A stretch of DNA of 50,263 bases from Spirochaetia bacterium (GTDB lineage: Bacteria; Spirochaetota; Spirochaetia; Treponematales; Rectinemataceae): the NCBI GenBank assembly GCA_029975555.1, contig JARKOY010000032.1, positions 1 to 50,263 on the forward strand, given 5' to 3'. The notes beneath the pieces were generated by a model. It was not told the DNA's origin. It did not search any database and saw only the letters and a list, made by a program, of their open reading frames with translations. Each line of letters opens with the position of its first letter. The stretch's first letter is position 1. Positions 42,975 through 50,263 of the stretch are shown here, piece by piece. Both the position numbers and the translations under genes were made by a program.

Positions 42975-43619
42975 ATGCGTATCCTTGTGACCGGCTTTGA
43001 TCCATTCGGAGGCGAGAAGATCAACCCTGCCTACGAGGCGGTGAAACGTTTGCCCGACAGGATCGGCAACGCCGAGATCCAGAAGTTGGAGATCCCCACG
43101 GTATTCGGTACGTGCGACAAGGTCGTGGCCGCCTTCGTGCGCGAGAAGAGGCCAGACGTCGTGCTTTCGATCGGTCAGGCTGGTGGCCGCTTCGACGTCA
43201 CCGTCGAGCGGGTCGCGATCAACCTCGTTGACGGCCGTATCCCCGACAATGAGGGCAACCAACCTATCGATCAGCCCATCAGGGCAGACGGCCCCAGCGC
43301 CTACTTCTCAACCCTCCCTGTGAAAACCATGGTGGAGGCCATCAGAGCTAAGGGCATCCCTGCGAGCGTCTCGTACACCGCCGGCGCCTACGTCTGCAAC
43401 TACATCATGTACTGTGAACTCGACATGGCGGCCACTCAGTTCCCATGGCTGCGCTGTGGCTTCATCCATGTTCCTTACATGCCAGCCCAGGCGATAGGCA
43501 AGCCGGCGCCCGTGCCCACGATGTCGGTGGAGAACATGGCAGTTGCCATTGAGGCCGCTATAGGCGCGATAATCGCCTCAGACTCGGACATCCATACGAA
43601 GGAAGGGGCGATCAGCTAG
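42975..43619 (+). CDS. pcp: Pyroglutamyl-peptidase I (pyrrolidone-carboxylate peptidase)
   Basis: This C15 cysteine peptidase removes N-terminal pyroglutamate. The 214 residues carry the catalytic Glu in VERVAIN (about 77), Cys in SYTAGAYVCNYIMY (about 139) and His in CGFIHVPYMP (about 163), with the N-terminal ILVTGFDPFGGEKINPA and VLSIGQAGGR. The triad is complete. An AGGAG box precedes ATG 42975. With DUF969/DUF979 and an aminopeptidase it suggests uptake and cleavage of pyroglutamyl peptides or release of free pyroglutamate. Confidence 0.95.
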   Translation: MRILVTGFDPFGGEKINPAYEAVKRLPDRIGNAEIQKLEIPTVFGTCDKVVAAFVREKRPDVVLSIGQAGGRFDVTVERVAINLVDGRIPDNEGNQPIDQPIRADGPSAYFSTLPVKTMVEAIRAKGIPASVSYTAGAYVCNYIMYCELDMAATQFPWLRCGFIHVPYMPAQAIGKPAPVPTMSVENMAVAIEAAIGAIIASDSDIHTKEGAIS

Positions 43620-43623
43620 CCCG

Positions 43624-44592
43624 ATGCCTATTTCCCTACACGAAGGAGCTGGCATTGTCGTGCGCGAATGGCTCCGTGTGAAGCGAGGAGAGCGCCTTAC
43701 GATTGTCACCGACGAACTTCACGTGGTTGAGGCAATGGCAATGTACTCGCACGCGCAAGATGCCGGGGCTTCGCCTTTCGTCCTCGTCGTGCCGAGCGCG
43801 AGTCCTCAATCCGGAGAAGGATTTGACGATCGATGTGCCGCGTTCCTCAACGCCGACGCGATAATCGGCGCGAGCCATTATTCCATCATGACAACCCGCG
43901 CCATACGCGACATGGTCCGCTCGGGCTCGCGATTTTTATCGATACCACTTTCCACAAACGACGGCACATCTCTCCTCGAGAGCGAGTTCATGACCATGGA
44001 CGTGGAGCAGGCTGGCCGCGTGGGCTCCAGGGTCGCTTCCCGCTTCGCCGGCGTTCGGGAGGTTCATGTGACCACCCCGGTCGGCACTGACCTGCGCTTT
44101 TCGGTGGAGGGCCGTGGAGGCAATCTCTTCCGAGGGCTCTGCGACCAGCCAGGGATATCGACTTCGGCGAGCTTCGAATTTTCGATCTCGGTTGTCGAGG
44201 ATGCTACCGAGGGAACGCTTGTCCTCGACGGATCGATGGGGTACATCGGGCTCGTCGAAGAGCCGGTCCGAATACATTTCAAACAAGGGCGCATCGTCAG
44301 CATAGAGGCGAATCGCTCCGGTCACAGACTCGCTTCCTACGTAGACAGCTTCCGCGACGAGCGCATGTACATTGCGGGGGAGCTTGGCATCGGTCTCAAC
44401 ACAAAGGCCCACTGCGCAGGCCGTTCCTACATCGAGGACGAGTCTGCCTACGGCACCTTTCACGTGGGGATCGGCCGCAACGTTGCTCTTGGCGGAAAGC
44501 ACTACGCCAACGGCCACTTCGACCTCGTGGCCCACGCTCCCACCATCGAACTCGATGGTGCACCGCTCATGCAAGGCGGTGTCCTCCTTTAG
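43624..44592 (+). CDS. M29-like aminopeptidase (AmpS/aminopeptidase T type)
   Basis: The 322 residues are similar in layout to the M29 zinc aminopeptidases. The metal and catalytic residues are recognisable: Glu in AGELGIGLN, Glu in SYIEDESAYGTFHVGIGRN with His in FHVG, and His-x-Asp in ANGHFDLVAH. The N-terminal domain (GIVVREWLRVKRGERLTIVTD) matches the family start. It is 4 bp behind pcp and probably releases amino acids after pyroglutamate removal. It is somewhat shorter than the 400-residue AmpS proteins. Confidence 0.82.
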   Translation: MPISLHEGAGIVVREWLRVKRGERLTIVTDELHVVEAMAMYSHAQDAGASPFVLVVPSASPQSGEGFDDRCAAFLNADAIIGASHYSIMTTRAIRDMVRSGSRFLSIPLSTNDGTSLLESEFMTMDVEQAGRVGSRVASRFAGVREVHVTTPVGTDLRFSVEGRGGNLFRGLCDQPGISTSASFEFSISVVEDATEGTLVLDGSMGYIGLVEEPVRIHFKQGRIVSIEANRSGHRLASYVDSFRDERMYIAGELGIGLNTKAHCAGRSYIEDESAYGTFHVGIGRNVALGGKHYANGHFDLVAHAPTIELDGAPLMQGGVLL

Positions 44593-44595
44593 GGC

Positions 44596-44868
44596 TCATC
44601 CGTGGGGCCTTCCGCGTGCAAGCTCCTTGGGTGCCTTTCCTGTGTCGCGCAAACTCTGTCGATTCTTCTTCATGCTGACCACATAGTTAGGGTAGTTGTC
44701 CTCGATCCTTTCCAGATTTCCGAACTCCGGCGCCGCCGTTGCCTCGTCTACGATGAGGTGAGCTGCCTGCACATAAAGCCTTCTGCCAGCCTTTTCCGCC
44801 ACAAAATCGATCTCAAGTCCATCGCGATGCCAACCGGCGCGCGCTGAGCATTTCGCATAGAAATTGGC
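44596..44868 (-). pseudogene. Remnant of a DUF4143-type AAA ATPase, C-terminal end only
   Basis: On the minus strand 91 codons are open (44868-44596). They include DGLEIDFVAEKAGRRLYVQ and EFGNLERIEDNYPNYVVSM, which closely resemble the C-terminal DUF4143 domain of prokaryotic AAA ATPases. The reading frame is closed by a TGA just upstream (44871-44869), no ATPase part exists, and the last 25 residues (KKNRQSLRDTGKAPKELARG) no longer look like the family. This is a decayed fragment, a sign of earlier turnover at the start of the accessory locus. It fills most of the gap between the aminopeptidase and helicase genes. Confidence 0.65.
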
Positions 44869-44895
44869 TCATGTGCGGTATTCTGTTTGGAAGGC

Positions 44896-44918
44896 AATAG
44901 TAGTAAAATAGCACTATT
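44896..44918. repeat. Small palindrome before the helicase gene
   Basis: AATAGT (44896-44901) and ACTATT (44913-44918) are inverted with 11 bases between, in a short AT-rich stretch that should hold the promoter of the defence operon. It could be an operator; no clear -10/-35 pair is visible. Confidence 0.25.
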
Positions 44919-44950
44919 GTAATGCAAATTCGGAGCACCTGAGAGGACTC

Positions 44951-47839
44951 ATGGCAGCCATCACCCCACACCACGCGAAATACTACGCCCTCGACCTTAC
45001 CCGGCGCGCACCTGAAGGGATGGATCGCCTTTCTATGTCGCTGTTCAATGCCGAAGTCGATCTAAATCCGCACCAAATCGAGGCTGCTCTCTTTGCCCTG
45101 CAGTCCCCCCTTTCAAAGGGCGTGCTCCTCGCCGATGAAGTCGGGCTAGGAAAGACGATCGAAGCGGGGATCGTGCTCTGTCAGTATTGGGCAGAACGCA
45201 GAAGGCGAATTCTGGTGATCTGCCCTGCATCCATTCGCAAGCAATGGGCGCTTGAGCTTGAGGAAAAATTCAACCTTCCTGCCATCGTCCTCGACGCCAA
45301 GTCATATGGGCAGGCGAAGAAAGAAGGCCGCCAACCCTTGGCATCGTCAGCCATCATTATTCTCTCCTTCAATTTTGCCAACACGATAAAAGAAGAAATT
45401 CAGGCAAATTCCTGGGACATCGTCGTTATCGATGAAGCCCACAAACTGCGCAATGCCTATCGCCCAAGTAACAAGATTGGCCAAGGCATCCGCTGGGCGA
45501 CCGAGGATTGCCGGAAAATTCTTCTTACCGCCACGCCGCTCCAGAATTCGCTCATGGAGCTTTATGGCCTTGCTACACTCATCGATGAGCACCTTTTAGG
45601 CGACCCAAACTCCTTCAGGATGCAGTACGCCAATGCGAATGGTAATTTAGGCGCCCTGAGGAAGCGCATTACTTCTTTTTGCAAGCGTACGTTGCGCAAT
45701 CAGGTCACTGAGTACATCCGCTATACCGAACGGCATGCCATTACTAGACCCTTTTGCCCTACCGATGATGAACAGGCTTTCTACGAGGCAGTATCCGAAT
45801 TTTTAAGGAGAGAAGAAAGCTACGCCCTCCCAAAGCGGCAGCGGCATTTGACTGTACTTATTCTCCGCAAGCTCCTTGCCTCTTCTTCCAAAGCCATCGC
45901 GACAACCCTGGATATGCTCCGTATGCGCCTCGAGCACATGCGCACGGAAGCTGGCTTCTCTGACCAGGAATTTGCAGAAAGCCTCATTGAGGAAGAGGAC
46001 ATAGAAACCGAACTTCTCGATGAAATACTCGATGCATCGCCCGACGATGCAGCATTAGTTTCCACCGAAGAAATAGACAGAGAAAAGCTTGAAGAGGAAA
46101 TTGCAACACTCAAAAGGCTGGCTTCGTGGGCCCATGGCATCGACGAAGACACCAAATCGAAAACGCTGCTCAAAGCTCTGGAAATTGGCTTTAAGAAAAT
46201 GCAGGAGCTGGGCGCAGCTCGCAAAGCAGTCATCTTTACCGAATCGCGCAAGACTCAGGAATACTTGAAATCGTTTCTGGAACAGCACGGCTACCAGGGG
46301 CAGATAGTGCGCTTCAACGGCTCGAACAGCGACCCAGAATCGACCGATATCCATACTCAATGGGTTGCCCGCAATCGTGATACAGGCCGCGTTTCAGGCT
46401 CTCGCGACGTCGATGTCAGGACCGCGCTGATAGAGCATTTCCGCGACCATGCGACCCTCATGATTGCGACCGAAGCAGCAGCGGAGGGTATCAACCTGCA
46501 ATTCTGCTCCTTGGTCGTGAATTACGACCTGCCCTGGAATCCCCAGCGGATAGAGCAGCGTATCGGGCGTTGCCACCGCTACGGACAGAAACACGATGTA
46601 GTGGTAATTAATTTTCTGAATGAACGCAACGAGGCAGATCGTCGAGTGTTACAGCTTCTAACAGAGAAATTTCAGCTTTTCAACGGTGTATTCGGCGCAT
46701 CTGACGAAATATTGGGCAGCATCGAATCCGGAGTCGACTTCGAACGGCGTATTCTGGCGATATATCAAGAATGTCGCACTCCTGAGGAAATCGATGCGGC
46801 GTTCAAAGCACTTCAGCAAGAACTGGACGAGCAGATCCGTTCACGGCTTGAGGATACCCGCCGCACGCTCTTCGAATATTTCGACGAAGACGTACACCAG
46901 AGACTTCGTCTTCGGCTTGCAGATGCGCAGGCGCAGCTGGATCGCTTCAGCAAGCGATTCTGGGTGCTCACTAAGGCAATGCTGGAACAAAATGCGCATT
47001 TTTTCGATTCGGATCTGACCTTTGATCTGCATACCCCTCCGGTGAAAAGTATTCCACGCGGTCGGTACCATCTCATTTCAAAAACACCACTCAAAACCGC
47101 GGAAGCGGTGGCTGAACCAGCAGGAAGATACCTGTATCGGCTGTCGCATCCGCTCGGTGAATATGTCATCGAGCAGGCAAAAAATGCCGCCACACCTCCG
47201 TATCACATTGTCTTCGACGTGACCAATTACCCGGCCAAGCTGAGCGTCGTCGAATCCCTGAAAGGCACATCGGGCTGGCTGGTGCTCACAAAACTCACCA
47301 TTGATTCTTACGAGCACGAGGAGTACCTGCTTTTTTCCGGATTTACCGATGAAGGGAAATCTCTTGACCAAGAAACCTTCGAAAAGCTGTTTCTGTGCGA
47401 AGGATATGCTCAAAAGCCTGTTGAAATTCCTACAACGACCCTCGAGCGATTGTCTGCAGAGGCCGATCTCTACGTCCGAGCGACTATCAACCAATCGCTC
47501 GAACGGAATAACCGCCATTTCAACGAGGCCCGCGAGAAACTCGAAAAGTGGGCGGATGATATGATCCTCGCGGCAGAGAAAGCGCTTGCGGACACAAAGG
47601 AACAGATAAAAGCGCTGCGCCGCCAATCACGGCAAGTAACTACGCTTGAAGAGCAGCACACAATCCAGGAACAGCTGCAAAAGCTCGAGCGCCAGCAGCG
47701 GCGGCAGCGCCAAGAAATCTTCAAGGTAGAAGACGAGATAATGGAAAAGCGCGATGCGCTCATCGATCAGCTCGAAAAGCGCCTCTCACAAAAAAAGACT
47801 GTCGAGTCGATTTTTATTATCAGATGGCTTGTCCTGTAG
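44951..47839 (+). CDS. SNF2-family helicase of a restriction-type locus
   Basis: The 962 residues carry: N-terminal NPHQIEAALFAL (Q-like motif), Walker A in ADEVGLGKTIEAG (about residue 63), DEAH box VVIDEAHKLRN (about 160), LLTATPLQNSLMELYGL (about 193), motif V/VI TEAAAEGINLQFCSLVVNYDLPWNPQRIEQRIGRCHRYGQ (split here: RIEQRIGRCHRYGQ near 530). The tail from about 860 to 950 is a charged coiled coil (EKLERQQRRQRQEIFKVEDEI). It resembles RapA-like SNF2 helicases found beside DNA methyltransferases. GAGAGGA precedes ATG 44951. The methyltransferase gene starts 24 bp downstream, so both belong to one operon. Confidence 0.88.
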   Translation: MAAITPHHAKYYALDLTRRAPEGMDRLSMSLFNAEVDLNPHQIEAALFALQSPLSKGVLLADEVGLGKTIEAGIVLCQYWAERRRRILVICPASIRKQWALELEEKFNLPAIVLDAKSYGQAKKEGRQPLASSAIIILSFNFANTIKEEIQANSWDIVVIDEAHKLRNAYRPSNKIGQGIRWATEDCRKILLTATPLQNSLMELYGLATLIDEHLLGDPNSFRMQYANANGNLGALRKRITSFCKRTLRNQVTEYIRYTERHAITRPFCPTDDEQAFYEAVSEFLRREESYALPKRQRHLTVLILRKLLASSSKAIATTLDMLRMRLEHMRTEAGFSDQEFAESLIEEEDIETELLDEILDASPDDAALVSTEEIDREKLEEEIATLKRLASWAHGIDEDTKSKTLLKALEIGFKKMQELGAARKAVIFTESRKTQEYLKSFLEQHGYQGQIVRFNGSNSDPESTDIHTQWVARNRDTGRVSGSRDVDVRTALIEHFRDHATLMIATEAAAEGINLQFCSLVVNYDLPWNPQRIEQRIGRCHRYGQKHDVVVINFLNERNEADRRVLQLLTEKFQLFNGVFGASDEILGSIESGVDFERRILAIYQECRTPEEIDAAFKALQQELDEQIRSRLEDTRRTLFEYFDEDVHQRLRLRLADAQAQLDRFSKRFWVLTKAMLEQNAHFFDSDLTFDLHTPPVKSIPRGRYHLISKTPLKTAEAVAEPAGRYLYRLSHPLGEYVIEQAKNAATPPYHIVFDVTNYPAKLSVVESLKGTSGWLVLTKLTIDSYEHEEYLLFSGFTDEGKSLDQETFEKLFLCEGYAQKPVEIPTTTLERLSAEADLYVRATINQSLERNNRHFNEAREKLEKWADDMILAAEKALADTKEQIKALRRQSRQVTTLEEQHTIQEQLQKLERQQRRQRQEIFKVEDEIMEKRDALIDQLEKRLSQKKTVESIFIIRWLVL

Positions 47840-47863
47840 TACATCGCATGAGAGGATAGGAGC

Positions 47864-50152
47864 ATGAATCCACGGTACGAAAAACTAAAAAACCTGTTAA
47901 GAGAACTCTTTCAACTCAACGAACCTGACTTGGACTTTGGCCTGTATCGCATCATGCGCGCGAAGAGCGTGGAAGTGACGAAGTTCCTCGATGAAGAGCT
48001 CCTCCCGCAGGTGCAGGAGGCGTTTTCTCGATACAGGTCGGCAGACAAAGAAGAGACAGAACAGGAACTGCATCGCGCGATCGAACAGGCGACCGCGCTG
48101 GGTTTGGATCCTGAAGCCACTCCGAAAGTCAGGGAACTGCGCGAAAAAGTCGCCGCAACGTCCGTCGATGTGGCAGCCCTCGAAAGCGAAGTCTACGACC
48201 ACCTCTACAGTTTTTTCCGCCGCTACTACGCAGAGGGCGACTTTCTCAGTAAGCGCGTCTATAAGCCTGGCGTGTACGCAATTCCCTACGAAGGGGAGGA
48301 AGTCAAACTCTATTGGGCGAACTACGATCAATACTACATCAAGACGAGCGAATACCTTCGGGAGTATTCGTTCAGGCTCAATCCCGGCAACGAGGCGAAT
48401 TCCATGCGGGTACACTTCCGCCTCGTCGACGCGACGGAAGGCGAGCACGGAAACATCAAGGAACAGGAAGGCAAAAAGCGCAGATTCAAACTCGCCCAGG
48501 AGCATCCTGTCGCCATTGAGCACGGCGAACTTGTCGTCCGCTTTACGTTCGAGCCACAACCTGAGGAACAAAAGGAACTCAATGCAGCAGCCGAGCGGAC
48601 CATCCTGAGCATGACCGATCCTGCGCTTGTGCCATGGCTGGAACTATTACAAAAGCCCCACAAGCGATCAGACGGCACCGTGTCGGACAGTACGCGCCTC
48701 CGGGTGCACGTCGATCGCTACACCGCGCGCAACACCTTTGACTACTTCATTCACAAGGATCTGGGGACATTCCTGCGCCGCGAGCTCGATTTCTACATCA
48801 AGAACGAAGTGATGCACCTCGATGACATCGAACAGGAAGGCGCGCCCCGAGTCGAACAGTACCTTTCCAAAATCAAGGTCATACGCTCGATCGCAGGAAA
48901 GATCATCGATTTTCTTGCCCAGCTCGAGGATTTTCAGAAAAAGCTCTGGCTCAAGAAAAAATTCGTCACCGAAACGAGCTGGTGCATCCGCATCGGCATT
49001 ATCCCCGAGGAATTCTATCCCGAAATTGCAAGAACCTCGGCGCAGTGGGACGAGTGGAATGCCTTGCACCACTTCGAGGGTGAAGCCTTCGGGGCAGCGG
49101 CAGGTGAGCTTTTTGCGGCGCAGCATGGCCCGGGGACCATCGAGTTTCTCAAAGCGCACCCCACGCTCATGATCGATACTCGCCACTTCAGCGCCGACTT
49201 TACCGACCGCCTTCTGTCGGCATTGGGCGATATCGACGAACAGACCGATGGCGTGCTCGTTCACAGTGAGAATTTCCAGGCGCTCAATCTGATGCAGAGG
49301 AAGTATCGGCAAAAAATCAAATGTGTGTACATCGATCCGCCGTATAATTCAAAAACAACAGAAATTTTATATAAGAATGACTACAAACACTCATCATGGC
49401 TATCTCTTATGGACAATCGATTAATGCTAAGTAAATTTCTTGCTTCTGCGGGCGGTTCTCACATCATTGCAATTGATGAAAATGAACAAGAAGTTCTTGG
49501 TAGACTTATATCAAACCATTTTCAGAATCATGAAAAAATATGCATTGCAATTATTCATAACAAGAAAGGTATCCAAGGAAACTATTTTTCATATAATCAT
49601 GATTATGCCTATTTTTGCATTCCGTTTGAGCTTTCTGAAGCTCATGGGAAATCTCTAGAAAAATCAGAATGGGAGTATTCAAACCTTAGAAAATGGGGAA
49701 GAGAATCTGAACGTGAAACTGCAAGAAACTGTTTCTATCCAATATATGTGGAAGGCGATCAAATTGTTGGGTTCGGAAAAGTATGTGATGACAGCTTCCA
49801 TCCAGGTAAGTCCAATATAATAGAGAATAAAGCCAATAATAGAATTGCTGTTTATCCAGTTGATTCACAAGGGATCGAAAGAAAATGGCGCTATGCAAGA
49901 CAATCGATTGAAAGCATTAAGCACCTTCTTAAGGTATATGTAACAACCTCTGGTGAAATACAAATATTAAAAGCTAAATCAGAAATCCAACCCAAAACAG
50001 TATGGGACGATTCTCGATATATTGCTGGTGACTATGGAACAAAGTGGCTCACTGACTTAGGAATAAAAATTAAAGATGACTTATATCCAAAATCAATTTA
50101 TACAGTTATGTGTATTCCTAATCTTCTAGACTTACGATATAGTATGGAATAG
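47864..50152 (+). pseudogene. Beta-class N6-adenine DNA methyltransferase, cut off by an insertion sequence
   Basis: The first 749 residues are native. There is a long N-terminal region with a coiled-coil beginning (FLDEELLPQVQEAFSRY), then the catalytic DPPYNSKTTEILYKNDYKHSSWLS (about residue 490), typical of type III Mod-like methylases. In this class the target-recognition domain and the AdoMet motif (FxGSGTT) follow DPPY; the recognition part is present but the AdoMet motif is absent. After KSIYTVM the frame reads into an IS end (50111), adding 13 foreign residues before TAG. The enzyme should therefore be inactive. GC content falls sharply just after DPPY. An AGGAG box precedes ATG 47864. 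Confidence 0.85.
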
Positions 50153-50263
50153 GAGATGGAAATGGATGTATCAGTAAAGATTGCGAAGCAGCGGTTAAGT
50201 GTGTTGGAGCTTGCTGAACGACTCGGCAACATAACGGAGGCGTGCCGCCGGCGAGGCATGGAC
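50111..50263 (+). mobile_element. Left end of an insertion sequence (runs off the window)
   Basis: The methyltransferase homology ends at about 50110 and the next bases are TGTATTCC, a TGT terminus common in the IS3/IS481 groups. A transposase gene starts 51 bp in. The right end, and so the target duplication, lies outside the window. Confidence 0.7.
50162..50263 (+). CDS. Transposase, N-terminal 34 codons (IS481-like)
   Basis: The visible residues include LSVLELAERLGNITEACRRR, a helix-turn-helix typical of the N-terminus of IS481-type and related integrase-core transposases. AGGAG at 50151-50155 lies 6 nt before ATG 50162; an ATG at 50156 is too close to that box. The catalytic DDE part lies beyond the window. 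Confidence 0.75.
   Translation, partial: MDVSVKIAKQRLSVLELAERLGNITEACRRRGMD

Noticed and set aside
44951-50152. Assignment of the helicase-methylase pair to DISARM class 1
   Set aside because: The SNF2 helicase fits loosely, but the methylase is a beta-class Mod-like enzyme and no drmA, drmB or drmC gene is in the window.
1-50263. tRNA, rRNA or CRISPR arrays
   Set aside because: No cloverleaf-sized non-coding gaps with tRNA-like ends, no rRNA-like stretch and no regularly spaced repeats were seen.

Overview
This is a chromosomal segment of a GC-rich, probably diderm, saprophytic bacterium. My best guess is Spirochaetota, of the Treponema/Rectinema kind. That is inference from gene content (EpmA next to EF-P, a YesMN-type two-component system with a sugar ABC operon, a non-lipoprotein periplasmic binding protein) and not from any marker gene. 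No rRNA, tRNA or CRISPR array was seen.

Layout. 1-294: 3' end of an insertion-like element. 296-11919: housekeeping genes: murB, divergent cysS, an ECF sigma/anti-sigma operon with two exported proteins (one a TIG-transglutaminase), glyA-queG, epmA-efp and an RsmC-like methyltransferase. 11975-16957: a basic protein of unknown function, a 253-bp element remnant, recG, an M32 carboxypeptidase and a pyrimidine-dimer glycosylase. 16941-23796 (minus strand): a his operon in the order G-C-B-H-F-(A-I-E fusion)-D. It is headed by a strong promoter and a complete-looking histidine attenuator. 23824-30764: a pectin-oligosaccharide module: GH105 hydrolase, two permeases, a binding protein, and AraC-type response regulator and histidine kinase genes arranged tail to tail. 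30854-37552: radical SAM protein, PHP phosphoesterase, AI-2E permease, S9 peptidase, RsmI and a SpoU methyltransferase. 37614-44592: a peptide/pyroglutamate module: a giant M14-like peptidase, the DUF969/DUF979 membrane pair, pyroglutamyl peptidase and an M29-like aminopeptidase. 44596-50263: an accessory defence-type locus: a decayed DUF4143 ATPase remnant, a SNF2 helicase and a beta-class adenine methyltransferase. The methyltransferase is cut off by an insertion sequence that runs off the right edge.

The most notable points are: (i) a six-arm his attenuator with three tandem His codons, whose leader frame has no stop before hisG; (ii) a HisA-HisI-HisE trifunctional fusion; (iii) at least nine transcription units whose -10 box lies 5-9 nt before the start codon, which suggests widespread leaderless transcription; (iv) the helicase-methyltransferase locus, where base composition collapses right after the DPPY motif and the C-terminal AdoMet motif is lost to an IS.
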